Source: Liolophura sinensis (taxonomy: Eukaryota > Mollusca > Polyplacophora > Chitonida > Chitonidae). From it: a stretch of 64,000 nucleotides of DNA. Below, piece by piece: positions 1 through 12,900 of this stretch (position 1 is its first letter; every line of letters starts with the position of its first letter). The stretch lies in NCBI RefSeq assembly GCF_032854445.1, contig NC_088304.1:994001-1058000 (forward strand). The letters run 5' to 3'. The notes below the pieces were generated by a model. That model searched no databases and was not told the origin of the DNA. It saw only the letters and a program-made list of their open reading frames with translations. The position numbers and the translations under genes are program-made.

Positions 1-2910
1 CACCAAAGAGTTTGCCTTAGTCTCCGGGGGAAAGCTCGCAAACTGACGGCTGTCAGAGCGCGTCTCGTCCCCGGGAATGTAATACTAACCACTACGGCTC
101 CGACGTCGGGACAGCTTCCTGCAAGACGCTATAAATGCATTATTCGCCGCTCCGGACTTTCGGCCAGGTCCGCTTTATGGAATTACCCCTCCGAGACCAA
201 TTGACTAAACGCTATAATTAACTGGTAATATAAGCTTTGTATATATTGTATCAAGCCTCAAACGACACAGCTGCAGGCATGGACATGTGCATGAATCTAG
301 TTAGATATTTCTCAGCCCCCTTTTTTCTAGAATAACATGCTTATACAATTTCCATTAACTATATTTACAAGTCTGTGGCCTATGAAAAGTGTTGTGACCA
401 CATTCTGGTCTGGGACCTGCCACAGGCGAAAAACGGGCGATATCCGCATGAGTAAGCCTAACACACACTTGCGCACACTATATCCATATTCATAAAACCT
501 TAACCAGATAACATATCCGGACATTTCCATACTTCTCCAGTTTCATAATCCCCGTAGCATTTAAATTCTCCTTGATTTAAATCTCTCCTCACAGATCCCA
601 CCACCCCTTCAGGCAAACACACTAGAAGAATCACATGCGCCAAACTATCACCCCAAACTTCGCAGGCTAAAAACCCCGGGAGTAACGCTTGTATTATGGC
701 ACACGATATTTGTCCTTTCAAGTTTGGGGACGCTTTAAAACCTTTTTTCGGGTGGTTGTACATGCAATCCCTGGTCAATGACAACTCCCGGAAAACAAAT
801 CAAACTTCTAACCAAGAACAGTAACTCAGTAAAACTTGTCACAGAGTGACAAAGAAATGGCAACCACTTATTGAGACTTGTATATGTCTGCTGAAACCGG
901 AGGTCGAAGTGTTTCAATACGATACTTCAAGCTGATCTGAGAATTACAGCAGTGATCAGACCAGTACCATGAACTCACTTGTGTCAGGTAAATATAAAAT
1001 GCAAGAAAGTTATATATGAGATTTCGAAGTACACCCTCTATGCTGAAAACTGTAGCGTACACCCGCATTTTGTCAGTGAGCAAGTTTAATGACGTCAACG
1101 CCAACAATCAATTCCAAAAGGTGCGGACCATAAACCTAACTTATTGGTCATACCAACAGTTTCAGACACACGAAGTACATTTCCAAAATAAAACTTCATA
1201 AAATAATCAAAGCAGATGAAATAAATGCCTCAAAATGACATGGTTCATTGCTGTGTCTTGACAGCATGGAGATCTGAACTTCTTCCCTTGTTTAGCCATG
1301 TTATTTGTTTAGCACTGTTTGCATAAACATAAATAAGCACATGCTGACAGTGGCCAGAGATCCAGAGACACCAAAAATTCGAAACTTTGGCAAGAAATTT
1401 TATTTTGTTTAAACTCCCATTTTTCCGTGTACCACTTCTCCCAGCTGCTAATGAAACCTCAACCTATTCCATTCTATACACCACAAACTGCTCAAAACCC
1501 TATATTCATCAGAAGCCATTTTTCACACGTCCACACATGTCCACAGGAAGCTGAATAGGCTGAAGCTGAATATTTGTGAAATTAAACATAAACACCTGTT
1601 TTTCTCAGTTAAAGTGAAAAACGGCTGTTAATGGTTGCCATAAAAGCCCCCGCCGACGATCGAGTTAATGTGAAATTATGTTGGATTTTACCAGCACAGT
1701 AAGTCAGTGTATAGATAAAGCGATATAAGGCAATCCGATACTTGTGGTAAAATCTTGTCTAAGCCTAAGAAGCTGAGTCTACATTCCAGGGCAACTGAGT
1801 CACCTTCAACTACCGAACTTTGAACCGCTCACGGCAGTAGTTCAGGGTTTCTATGTACATACACCAGCCCAGAAGTTTCAAGGAAAACTTGGAGAATCAA
1901 TGACGTTTGCTTTCTCGAATTATTAATTACCAAATTGGTGGTTAGACGAAACATTTTCATTTCAAAACTTTGTTTCTCTTGTTTCTCTAATGCAGCTTAT
2001 CAATATTAGATTTCATACAAATTAAATGTACTAAATATGATATAAATTCCGAATCCTGCACACTGGGTAATTAAATTTCTTTTGCTTCGTTATCTGTCAG
2101 ATTACTTTTTGTTAATCTAGAATCTTTAATGCTTATAGAAGCTAAAAGGACTCCCATACCAGTTACAAAACTGTACCCATATACAGAAAATCTCTGAGAG
2201 TAAGAGGCAAGTCACAGGCTATCGAAGCAAACCAGGCTTAATTAGAACACTTGAATTTGGCCTTAATTTTAAGCTTGTGCACGAGGGACCTACTTTTTCT
2301 AAAGCTAACTTCCGGCCACTTCCATGTCGTGCCAGATGGCGTTGTATCGTGTTCCACTTCCGGGTAACGTTAAAAACGCGACTTTGCGTGAAGTTGGGCA
2401 ATTTAAACACACCGCGATACTCGATTGCCATAAAAGCTAAACGGCTGTACGGACCGTTGTTGTGAACATAATAATGGGAAAATGCTATGAACGCAAGGGA
2501 AATTTCATAAACACTGCATACGCATATATCGTATACGATTTCTTTGAGACTTTCTTCACCTACAGTGCCATTTCAATTGAGGCTGACTTGAGGGTAATTC
2601 ATTAGTATTATATTGTTTATTTCTGGAGAGAACTGGGCGCGTGCTTACTTTCAACTCCTGTACATAACCTAAAATTTCGACCATTACTCAGTTACATTTT
2701 GATAGATTCTGTAAGTTTGTTCTTAAAAATCTTAGAGATCTTAGAAAAATGTTAAGGGTTTATTTGGGGGGAAAGATGATATCCTACTAGAAAAAAGTTT
2801 CAGCACTAAGAGTAATAATTTATGACCTTCATTAGCCTCCAAAGATGCAACTTGTGGACGACATTTTAGGTCAAGTACTGCAATTACTACCACTGCAAGT
2901 GGCTTTAGCA
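1..2910. other. No gene seen
   Basis: Non-repetitive AT-rich DNA downstream of the MMP pro-domain exon. Short open frames (327-530, 868-1107, 2219-2431) lack recognisable domains and splice context. A perfect CRE-like TGACGTCA is at 1090-1097. Minus-strand ADI-type and HExGH-type signatures of an MMP catalytic domain were looked for and not found. Confidence 0.6.
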
Positions 2911-3396
2911 GTCACCAATGGACCTACAGTTTCAGCAGTCACCAATGGGCCTACAGTTTCAGCAGTCACCAATGGGTCTACAGTTCCAACAGTCACCAAT
3001 GGGCCTACAGTTCCAGCAGTCACCAATGGGCCTACAGTTCCAACAGTCACCAATGGGCCTACAGTTCCAACAGTCACCAATGGGTCTACAGTTCCAACAG
3101 TCACCAATGGGCCTACAGTTCCAGCAGTCACCAATGGGCCTACAGTTCCAACAGTCACCAATGGGTCTACAGTTTCAGCAGCCACCAATGGGTCTACAGT
3201 TCCAACAGTCACCAATGGGCCTACAGTTCCAACAGTCACCAATGGGCCTACAGTTCCAACAGTCACCAATGGGTCTACAGTTCCAACAGTCACCAATGGG
3301 CCTACAGTTCCAACAGTCACCAATGGGTCTACAGTTCCAACAGTCACCAATGGGCCTACAGTTCCAGCAGTCACCAATGAGCCTACAGTTCGAACA
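2911..3396. repeat. 27-bp minisatellite, 18 units
   Basis: The unit begins GTCACCAATGGGCCTACAGT and repeats exactly every 27 bases from 2911 to 3396, with alternation of GGGCCT/GGGTCT and CCAACA/CCAGCA. Because 27 is a multiple of three and the unit has no stop, long open frames appear on both strands (for example 2845-3441, peptide repeat VTNGPTVPT). These are most simply artefacts; the plus-strand frame has no signal peptide or recognisable domain. Confidence 0.95.
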
Positions 3397-4004
3397 TTCG
3401 CGGCTGTTGTGCATGACGAGATCAACACGCTTGGCTGGTAGACCTCCATTTAATAATCTCTGTATCAATGCCATCTAACCATGTCCGAACAGTCAAACTC
3501 ATCTGCATACACACTCCTTCCTAGCAAACTAACCAACCCTCCCCCTCGGCTAAATATCGCTACCATCATCCCATAGCGCCCGTCCCTGGCGATATGAAAG
3601 CAGATAATGGCGCCATGCCATTACCAAAAACGTCCGAGGTATTCCAACGTTACAAGCTGCAAACAAGCTCAGCAGCAAATAGGTAATAGGTAGTAATGTT
3701 CGGCCTGGTGTATCAACACCCACTTTGACCGTGTACATTGTTGTGCACACACAGAACAAAAGTGCTGTCAATTGGATAAGTCTACGTTTACTGATCGACA
3801 AGACGGTGCTGGATCGCTGATGCTGTAGCATGCATCAATCTATTTTGAGTAAGTTCAGCCAAGCTGACATCTGATTAGGTTGTAATTGATGTCTCACATC
3901 AGTTCAGCCAGGTTCACATCAGATTAGGTAACACATAGGTTCTGTCATGTTGATATGAGATCGATTAGGTTCAGATGACGCCACCTAAATCCAAATTAGT
4001 CATA
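3397..4004. other. No gene seen
   Basis: Spacer between two minisatellites. CAGATTAGGT- and GTTCAGCCA-type short words recur at 3855-3970, perhaps the remains of another array. Confidence 0.5.
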
Positions 4005-4334
4005 CCATATACCAGTTAAACCATACACCAGTTAAACCATATACCAGTTAAACCATATACCAGTCATACCATATACCAGTTAAACCATATACCAGTTAAA
4101 CCATATACCAGTTATACCATATACCAGTTAAACCATATACCAGTTAAACCATATTGCAGTTATACCATATTGCAGTTATACCATATACCAGTTAAACCAT
4201 ATACCAGTTATACCATATACCAGTTAAACCATATACCAGTTATACCATATACCAGTTATACCATATACCTGTTAAACCATAAATCAGTTAAACCATATAC
4301 CAGTTAATCCATATACCAGTTAAACCATATTGCA
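4005..4334. repeat. 16-bp minisatellite, about 20 units
   Basis: The unit is CCATATACCAGTTAAA, with variants ending TTATA and a CCATATTGCAGTTATA subtype in the middle and at the end. Confidence 0.95.
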
Positions 4335-5428
4335 AAACTGTTGATACTGTTTCGTTTCCGAATCCAGTTCGAATCCAGTCCAAACTTATGCAAGCAGTTT
4401 TGAACAGCCATATTTATTTATTAAATGCTGAATGTCCTTCCTTCGTTTGCAAGAGACACTTGAAAGTGATTTGACATCACTAGAACTCTTTACGCGTGAA
4501 AATGCATGGGCAAAATGACAAGTTCGGATTAAAACTTGAAAATATGTTCAAAACAAGTTGTCTCCTTTTCAAAAGATGGTTTAGAACATGACTGTCTCTG
4601 TCTATGCAGAACTGCTGCTCCAGCTTTCACTAACGATCCTTTTTTCTCCCGGGATCTAACCATTCTCATGCCAAAGTGGTCGCAAACAACAGCAGACTAA
4701 TGAGCTCCAGTGGTGATTGCTTTATGCAAATGAGGCTCGTTTCACTTGGCCATGTGTCACAAATGACGAGCCTTTATGGAGTGTCGGGGGGGTGTATATA
4801 CGGGACTCTAGATATCACCGACATGTCGGAGCAACATGGAGTAATTAGCATTTGTGCCCACCGAGGACACCTAAACAGTACTGGAAAACTGACCCCTATG
4901 GGCTACCATAGAATGCCACATTATGAGGCCGGGATGAAACCGTGGTGCCCAGGGAGTTCGAATCCTGATTGATCCACTTTGAGCTGTTGTTATGAGGGCC
5001 GCTCCTTACTGTTCGCTACCCACCACTGAAAAACACCCGGGCATGCACATTTCGTTCCCTCATTAATGATCACAGAGCAGTGGACATATAATAAATCTAC
5101 AGGGAATAATACTACATTAATTCTGTTAATGGCTGATCATGTGACCTATAGAGCCATGAAAACTCCTGATGAATCAAACTGTTTTATCTGAAATTACTGA
5201 CCTGAAAATTCACACTCTTCACAGTAAATAATTTTAATTATAACTTTAATGATCATGAAAGATTAGCTCAGAGCCAAAATCAAGCAACCAATAAATAATG
5301 CTGTCTAAAAGTTTTGTTCGGTATCATGGGAACTTTCTAAGTTGTAACATTCAGTAAAACAGATTCCATAACAAGCCACTGAGGAGGGTTCAAATATAAT
5401 TATAATTATAACAAGAAAAATAATTCCA
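4335..5428. other. No gene seen; isolated B-box-like motif
   Basis: GTTCGAATCC at 4956-4965 fits an RNA polymerase III B-box and could belong to a decayed SINE, but no A-box at the right distance or second copy was found. The open frame at 4676-4972 is unremarkable. Confidence 0.35.
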
Positions 5429-5622
5429 TGAAATATATATAAATGTATATACACGTAATTACACTTGGTTTCACTGTAATATATATAAATGTATATACAC
5501 GTAATTACACTTGGTTTCATTGTAATATATATAAATGTATATACACGTAATTACACTTGGTTTCATTGTAATATATATATAAATGTATATACACGTAATT
5601 ACACTTGGTTTCATTGTAATAT
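5429..5622. repeat. 46-bp minisatellite, 4 units
   Basis: TGTAATATATATAAATGTAT followed by ATACACGTAATTACACTTGG and TTTCAT repeats at 5475, 5521 and 5567, with a partly matching unit before 5475. The last unit has one extra AT. Confidence 0.92.
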
Positions 5623-6510
5623 TTTCCCAATCATCCGCGCTAAACCTATCCACAATTATATGAAACATGAATTGATATAATCTATGGAAGCGCATTACGA
5701 CATGAATCTGCGGATAAGCGCGTGAGCTGTTGGTTAGCCGCAGTACAGCATGTCACCCTACAAGTAGTATAGTTGTCTCTATGACTATGCATTAGTTCTC
5801 GGTAGACATTTTTCTCAGCTCCTGAAATCCCACCCACTGCATGTGTCCCAGGTGAGCCAGGGACAGTTGTTAGCTCGGACACCGAGTAAATACCTTCACA
5901 CTGCATAAAGCTCGCTAAAATCCGAGGCGAGACAGGAAGACCGCCGGAGGTCGGCCCGCGGCAAAGAGGCATTTGAGCACCGTCAATGCGATACACAGGA
6001 CCCTAACTCGGTGTCAGTTATGAATTTAATCTGAATTGCTGATGAAGCGTCCTACCAAAGCTGTCTTCTTGACTTACACCGGCAAAATTAGTGCGACGCC
6101 CAATCAGACAAGAAATGATGCATTCCCCTTTAAAATAGTCCCCCTAGTGAATATTCATTAGACAGTAATTAGTACGCCGGGGACCCCAAAATGACAGATT
6201 CAGCATCTGCATACGGGAATAAATACCTTTATGGAATTGTGATCGATATCAGAGAGCAAATGGGATGATTGGGCGGGGGGGGGGGGGAGGGGGTAGATAG
6301 GGGTAGGAACTTAGAGGGATGTGCAGAGAAAGATCTGCGGCAGGGTGAGGGTAAAGCAGAGATAATTTCAGCTTTCTGATACCAGATATAATTCGAAACA
6401 GCAGACTGGCTAGAAGAATGGAGAAGAATAACATTTGGTAAAATCCCCTCTGTGTCTAGCAAAAGGTCTCAAATAGCTAGTGTTTTGTTTGTTACAGCCC
6501 AGTAAATGGG
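5623..6510. other. No gene seen
   Basis: Contains a 13-base G run at 6275-6287 inside a purine-rich stretch, which explains the proline/serine-rich minus-strand frames there. The 104-residue minus-strand frame at 5682-5996 has no recognised domain. Confidence 0.5.
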
Positions 6511-6774
6511 TATAAGGTTCTTAGTTTGATCATGTGACCTGTTTTGCCCTTACAAACAGGTACAAGGTTCTCATTTTGATCATGTGATCTGTTTTGTCCT
6601 TACAAACAGGTACAAGGTTCTCATTTTGATCATGTGATCTGTTTTGTCCTTACAAACAGGTACAAGGTTCTCATTTTGATCATGTGATCTGTTTTGTCCT
6701 TACAAACAGGTATAAGGTTCTCATTTTGATCATGTGACCTGTTTTGCCCTTACAAACAGGTATAAGGTTTTCAG
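6511..6774. repeat. 50-bp minisatellite, 5.3 units
   Basis: TACAAGGTTCTCATTTTGAT, CATGTGATCTGTTTTGTCCT and TACAAACAGG make the unit. The inner copies are almost identical, and the outer ones share the TATAAGG and GTGACC/GCCC variants. Confidence 0.95.
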
Positions 6775-7369
6775 TAGGAAATATTTTCCTACAGGAAACA
6801 CATTGTTAACGTTCCTGTTTTGAAACCCAGTGGAACCCCAAGTGATATTAATAAAAATATTATTACCGTCGTGGAAAGATTTCTGAGCTCTCAGAAACAG
6901 GAAGTGACTAAGTGACATGACTTTGAAGTTAACGCGAGGAGGGATTGTGGTGGGAAAGAAAAAAATGTCACACCGGACTCCCCGTCCCAGAAGTGAGTAG
7001 GTTTAAGGAGCGAAATAGCTAGAACTTTCACCGTGTCTCGTTAGGTGTCAGTTGTGAAGTTATGGTGGTCGGACCGTGTGTACAACGCCCGGGAAAAACC
7101 ATATGTGCACTGGTTTGGATTAAATGTTTACCATATGATCCGGCCCGCACAGTCCGGGAGAGCAACGCCCCACACAAGACGAGCAGTTCCCACGAGTCTA
7201 GTCTCAACTTCAATATATCACCACTGTGCTTCCGAGAAGCAAGGAAAAAAAAATGTTGAAAGGAGAAAAAAATGTTGTCATCCAATTTCCTGCCAGCATG
7301 GTTGCCGTCTTGATGTCCGCAGTGAAGTCGGTTGGCAAGGCAACTTGTTCTTCCTCATTCAAGCAGGTT

Positions 7370-7500
7370 GTGATGACGTCATGTTACATCACAACCAGGC
7401 TGAACAAGGCAGAGCGTGAGTCACATCTGTTACGTCATCGTCCAGGCACCGGGTTTACGTCATCATTTTCCAATCGTTGGAATTACGTCTTTGGCATTTC
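7370..7500. promoter_or_regulatory. Cluster of CRE/AP-1-like sites (candidate enhancer in presumed MMP intron 2)
   Basis: A perfect CRE, TGACGTCA, lies at 7374-7381. An AP-1 consensus TGAGTCA is at 7417-7423, and TACGTCA occurs at 7431-7437 and 7456-7462, with a weaker TACGTC at about 7493. Four good bZIP sites in under 100 bp is dense for AT-rich intergenic-like DNA. The stretch lies about 2.2 kb downstream of the pro-domain exon. MMP genes are classically AP-1 responsive, so a regulatory role is plausible but is inference only. Confidence 0.35.
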
Positions 7501-7644
7501 AACCGACAGAGGTAATTTGCATTAACCTAGTCAAGGAGTACTGTTCAGTACTGTTCAGGCTACTACAAACAAACTAACAATAATTTACCTGAGGTTAATT
7601 TACTAATATGCGTAACTAAACTTGTCAAATATTATGACATAGCC

Positions 7645-7866
7645 GATGATCTAAGCCACATAAACTTGCTTGTGCAATGACATAAACTTTGCTTCCTGGA
7701 TCGCGCACATTGTACATGAATCCCACAACAGCGACCTGGAGGACTGGGTCATTAACAGATAATCTAAGACACTTAAACTTGCTAGTACTATGACACAAAC
7801 TGCTTACTGGATCGCGCATTTTGTATATGAATCCGGACACAGCGACCTTGGGGGCTCATCATTATA
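7645..7866. repeat. Two-copy tandem duplication, period 113 bp
   Basis: ATCTAAGCCACATAAACTTG at 7649 and AATCTAAGACACTTAAACTT at 7761 start the two copies. Both continue through CTGGATCGCGCA, TGTA(C/T)ATGAATCC and ACAGCGACCT. Divergence of roughly 15-20% indicates an old duplication. Confidence 0.85.
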
Positions 7867-9648
7867 TCACAATTGTCAACATAACGTCGACATTAAATAC
7901 AACCGGCGTTTGTTAATATTTGCAATGCCATTATTTGTGTGAATTTTAGAAAACATCAATGGCAGTTTGGACATAGTTTGAGAAGCACTGTCAATATGGC
8001 TGTCAACATAAATGTCATGCCCTAGTCTGACAATTCAAGGGGGTGTAAAACCTGGTCAGTGAAATCGGAGAATCGAACCAAACTGCGGGAAACATTATGA
8101 TCCACAACAACAAATAGCATATACTTTTCAAATTAATACCGTAATATATACATATAAAATGCAGGATATCATTTTCAGGAGCAGAGCAAAATACACGGGA
8201 TAAACATGAAGCTATTCTGGATTAAATTCGGGGCAGATTAAATCAACTAGCATTCAAAAAGTTTTACAGGCGTGATAAATTATCGAACAGACTAAGTTTC
8301 TGTGTTTGGTCCAACAAATGGTGGGATACAAATGACCCAGTGTGAAATGCACAACGTTGACTAGAACTGGCGACGTCTAAAGCAGCTTTTATAGCTGTAC
8401 TAATTGTGGACATCACTCATAGGCTTGTCCAGCTCCCCAGTCACGTGCATTTCATTTCACTTCACGGCCTTCTTAGCGGATAAAAGCCGTAACCTAATCA
8501 ATAGATATCATATGCGGGCCGAGTACATAACGTTAATCTGAAATTGCGTATTTCTGACATGAAGATGAGGTAAGGTGATAGCCCCAACGGGGCTAATTCA
8601 CGGACCACCCATCGGATTAAAACCGAGAGACTCTTCGCCCCACCGTCAAATTGGTCGATATCAGCTTAGACCGTTTCTGCCGATTTCACATCGTTAACAA
8701 ATGGAGGTTGTGAGTTTTTAGAGAAGGGTACAGCTCGATATGGCGCCAGTTTAAAGGAAATTATAGGATGCTGTATGGCATTGGAAGTTTTCGAATTATT
8801 GAGTGTTTGGTTTTCTGAGTGTTTACTTTAAAGAAAGAATAAAGCGCACATATTTCTTATTACAGAGTTGTTCATGAGTTAAACACCGCGATCCCACAAA
8901 CGACTAACCGCAAGATTCATAGCGCTTGTAAGTCAACAAATGCGAGAGGTTATGAAAACCCATTTGGATTAAAGAAATCTGTCTAAAAAATTAAAAAAAT
9001 GTTGGTCAAGGTTACCTATGATTACTTAAACACTTATAATACATATTAGAATAACCACAAAATTACCTCTCATTCCCTGTTATTTACAAAAGTGTATTGT
9101 TTCAAGATTCAAAAATCTAAGATTTCTTAAGCTAATTCATGTTTTCAGTGTCTTAATTTTATGTCGTAATCCTGATGTAAAACGTGTAACTGCAGAAAGT
9201 GTGCAAAATGCGACTGCATTATTCTGTTGCAGCATGAGGAACTATAGCATAAAGGGATTCAGAAAGTCACAAAATGGTGCGACATGGACGCAAATTGCTG
9301 TCTAGTGGAACGCAGCTTTCCTTGCTACAACGCATTGGTACGACAAAGGTTTTCTTGATACACGGGACTAAAACACTAGTATTATTCTCAGGACGAGAAA
9401 ACTATCAAACTTCGTCGTATATTTACATATTAAGAAGCTTTCATTTGCAATGGGCAGCTGAACTTTTGCCAAATATATCGAGTTTAATGAATGCAACTAT
9501 ACAGCCATGAACCTGAACTAAAACTTTGCTAAATTCGGTGCACGAGGCACGTAATTTTATCCACAAAGTATTGAAGACTATGAACACATTGAATTAACTT
9601 CTTTATCTCATGTCTACTAAGGTGAATAACGAAGGGAGGTAAGCTTAC
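7867..9648. other. No gene seen; presumed MMP intron 2 next to the pro-domain exon
   Basis: Complex AT-rich sequence with no repeat array. The frame at 9274-9510 on the plus strand resembles nothing known. Confidence 0.55.
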
Positions 9649-9923
9649 CTGAACGTCAGCTTGCGCTTGTTTTCCCATTTGGACGGCGCCAACGTGAAGC
9701 GTTTCTTCCGGCGGGAGAAAATGCCCTGGGTGCCGTCGAGGTCCTTGTTGCCACAGCGAGGCTTGGCCATGACGGCCAGGGTGTTGTGATCAATTGTGCC
9801 AGTTTCCGGGATCCTTGCGAATCTCTGGAAACGTTTGATGGCATTTTCAAAGTCTTCCGGGGCCCGGAGATCATCCAGTTCCCGGCTTGGTCCGGAAATA
9901 TAACCATAGCGGGAGAGGAATTG
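9649..9923 (-). CDS. Matrix metalloproteinase, second coding exon (pro-domain, cysteine switch, furin site)
   Basis: The exon runs from an acceptor with a pyrimidine-rich tract (TTTGTACTTTCAG|CAA) to the donor TTCAG|GTAAG, entering in phase 0 and leaving in phase 2. It encodes residues 44-134. QFLSRYGYIS followed by an FENAIKRFQRFARIPETG helix region is the peptidoglycan-binding-like fold of MMP pro-domains. PRCGNKD (residues 98-104) is the cysteine switch, whose Cys100 holds the catalytic zinc in the latent enzyme. RRKKR (114-118) followed by F is a proprotein-convertase site, so activation inside the secretory pathway is expected. W126 and KLTF at the exon end mark entry to the catalytic domain, the usual position of an MMP intron. 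From family knowledge, the mature enzyme would be a zinc endopeptidase of extracellular matrix. The RRKKR site resembles furin-activated MMPs such as the MMP28/MMP21/MMP11 groups; the exact orthologue cannot be settled without the catalytic and hemopexin exons. Confidence 0.94.
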
Positions 9924-9999
9924 CTGAAAGTACAAATAAATGTCAGAACATAAATATTTAACTCCCCAAAACAGTGGAGCTGTAGAAACTTTTAGCCGT

Positions 10000-12900
10000 T
10001 CTATAATCGTATAAAGGCCACAAGATGAAAAAAAGAAAAAGTGAAAGCTTTTGTGACATTACATTCATTACCTCACAAGCAGTCTCCGGAACTGAGCGTT
10101 TCAAAATACCTTTTATACAGAGTCTTAAATAGCCAGTGGATAGAACATTTTAAGAAGACGCGTGATCTTCCAACGTCCAGGGTTAGCTGCTGCATTTTTA
10201 CCTCAGACGAACTTGGCTGAGATGAAAACTATGGAATATTTCCTTGATGCCGAAGATGAATACACGACAAACCAGAACTGACATAACATTTCGTTGTTAA
10301 AAGACTGTTTTAACTCATGGCCCTACTGTAACCTAGCCTTTTTCAATTTGATATGTTATTTATTGAGTTGATGGAATGTTATACGAATGCCGGAAAAGAC
10401 GCATGAAATTAACGCATTGATCATTTAAAGTGTTTAATCTTTACACTGAGAAACGATCCACTATTTCACTGAACATACCAAGGGCAGCTTCCCATTGAGT
10501 TCTCTCTTTGGTCAAAAGAAAAGCTTTAAATTTAAATTTTACGAATGACGAAAATCCTACTGAACGCATATTTCTCCAACCGGAGGCGCGTCCCTCGGTC
10601 TATCCAACAATTCAGTTTTGAATTTTGCTTAGAAATAAACCATATTCCTCATATCCAAAGCCCCCAGGCATGAGCCATTTTCCGTTGAATTCGTCTTTCT
10701 GTCGGCAAATTTCCTACATTATAGCCATTCCATTGGGACTACGGCTTTAGGTGGCAATGAAACGGCAGTTTACTGCCATACACCAAGGCCCCAAGCGGCT
10801 TCAAACAGATTCAAACAAACTGGTCTTAACGGCTTCTACAGAATTGAAACGCTTAGCCAAATTTGGAAAAAACAAAATTGAACAGAGTACAAGCGCATAT
10901 CCGAGGAGTAAAACGCAAATAAAAGGCAAAATTATCAACCATGAAAACAGAAAGAATCTGAATGCAAAATGCTCCATCCATACCCATCCATATTAGGGTG
11001 ATTCCTCAGCAGCGACTCTCGTGGCAGGTTTACCGTTACCACTGCCTGTCCCTCTCTGAAGACGCTAGCCCTTTTCTACCCCACCCAGACAACTCTCTCT
11101 CTCTAATTCCCACATTCGCAGAAGTCCCTCTAACTTCTGGATAATTAGTCATCTATGGCCGACGGCTGTCAAGCACATACCGATGGAAAAGCCGCTTGTC
11201 TCCCTACAGCGCCCCTCACAGTATGAAAAACTCCTCGGCTTTTATGAGATCTTGAAATACAACCCGGGCCAGTCGGAATTGCCACAGTAACAGTTTAGGA
11301 GGGAATTATACGCAGACCAAGACATAAACCGACACGAAAAAACGGCAATAAGAAAAACAGAAGTTTTGTATTGAATTTCCACAGAAGGAAATAAAAATAA
11401 TTTCTTCGTAAAGTCACTGATTTAAAGAGAAATTCTGGTAGTGACTGCACATTCCTAAGGACCGGTTGAGATGACATTCGTTACAGAGCCACGAGGTCAC
11501 CGTTAGAGTTGCCCCAGCCGAAAAGGCAAAAAAAAAAAAAGAGGCGAAAGAAATTTTGTGAAGAAAAAGAGTTAAGTAGAACATAGGAGTGTCCCACAGA
11601 CGCAGTGTGGAGGCGACGTATTGAAAACACATGCTACATCATCATTTACAACACACTCAAAACGTACACAAAATCTTAAACCAGAAGGAAAGACGACAAA
11701 AAATGGTCTTACAGAATCGCCGAGCGGTGGTTTTGGAAGTCGGAAGTGTGGAGATCTGTTGAGTTCGGGCGCTCGTCTCTTAGTAAGCTGAGGGAGGCTG
11801 GCGTTGTGGACCTGAAGGTTTAGTCCGTCCAGGCCCGGCCAGCCATCCACCAATTCCGACCACAGATCCGCATGATTATTCACAAACACAGATAAATTAT
11901 GATGAGTATCGAGAGGACGGTAAATCGATCGGGGAAGAATTCGCCGATTGGTCCTGTGACTTTGTCGAGAGGTGGCCAGGGAGCCTTTCCAAGCTCAGCT
12001 GACCAGACGGACCCGCCCAGCTCCTCGGTACCCGTCCCCCCACTGCTCAAGAGAGGGGTCCGCCGGTCAGGAATTGGCATGAAAAGTTTCCAAATGGAAT
12101 CGTCAGATCGATGGCAGACAAGGGGGAACAAGTCGGTGGGTCTATATCGGGGGGAACTCTGGCTTGGACAGACTTGGGGTAAAGAGACTGAGGATGGGAG
12201 GGGGAATGGGAAGGGAGGGGACAAGTGCAGTGGGAGGATGCTGTGTTTATCCCATCAGCATTCACCAAATAAAAGGTCAGAACAGTCCCCTCAATTATTT
12301 CTGTTGAACAAACAAACTAATGAGTCGCTCTTGGACACAAGCGCTTGTATGGCGGAATTAAGCCCAGTGTTTTCCCGACTGACATCTCGGAATGCACGGT
12401 TCCAATAAGCGTGTTAAAGGATCTCTGAACTGTCAAATCATCCACGATAACACCGGCCTGGCGATTATGCCCAAGACTTAAACGCCTCACAACACTAAAG
12501 ATTCAGTGGGCCGCAAAACGAGCCGTTTCCTGTACTTTCCTCTCTTATTTGCCAAAGCTGCTAATGAAGATGGGATTGACTGCGCATGCTTTTAGTAACA
12601 CAGGGTACAATCTAGAGATCTCACACTAATCGTAGACTGTGGAACTCTTTGGTGTCTTGTAAAAATACACGAAGACTGGGCAGGTGAACCCATTGCGATT
12701 TCCCAGGCCAACATGTTCATCAAACGAATTATTAGTCTTGGTGCATCAACCTCAATGTTAACTCTTCTCTACAAACATTTTGCTTTGAGGATACGAAGTA
12801 AAGTTTGTCAAAGTCACTGACCGCTTAGATCTGGCCTTTGGCAACGGCACAACTCCATGTATATAAGCCCGAACAGCAATGGCAGTCGAAGCACCCGGCC

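Noticed and set aside
430-450. Minus-strand GCGGATATCGCC reading ADIA, considered as part of an MMP catalytic exon
   Set aside because: Surrounding translation lacks the conserved residues of that exon and the HExGH helix; other ADI-type hits at about 890 and 7313 failed for the same reason.
2845-3441. 198-residue open frame with VTNGPTVPT repeats, resembling a repetitive secreted protein
   Set aside because: The 27-bp unit opens long frames on both strands with comparable length. There is no signal peptide, splice context or non-repeat domain.
4956-4965. GTTCGAATCC, considered as a tRNA gene or SINE head
   Set aside because: No A-box at a suitable distance, no cloverleaf arms, and no second copy in the window.
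11899-12408. 169-residue plus-strand frame in a GC-richer island
   Set aside because: Overlapping long frames exist on the other strand, composition is Ser/Gly/Arg-rich, and no domain, acceptor or donor fits. Kept only as a region note.
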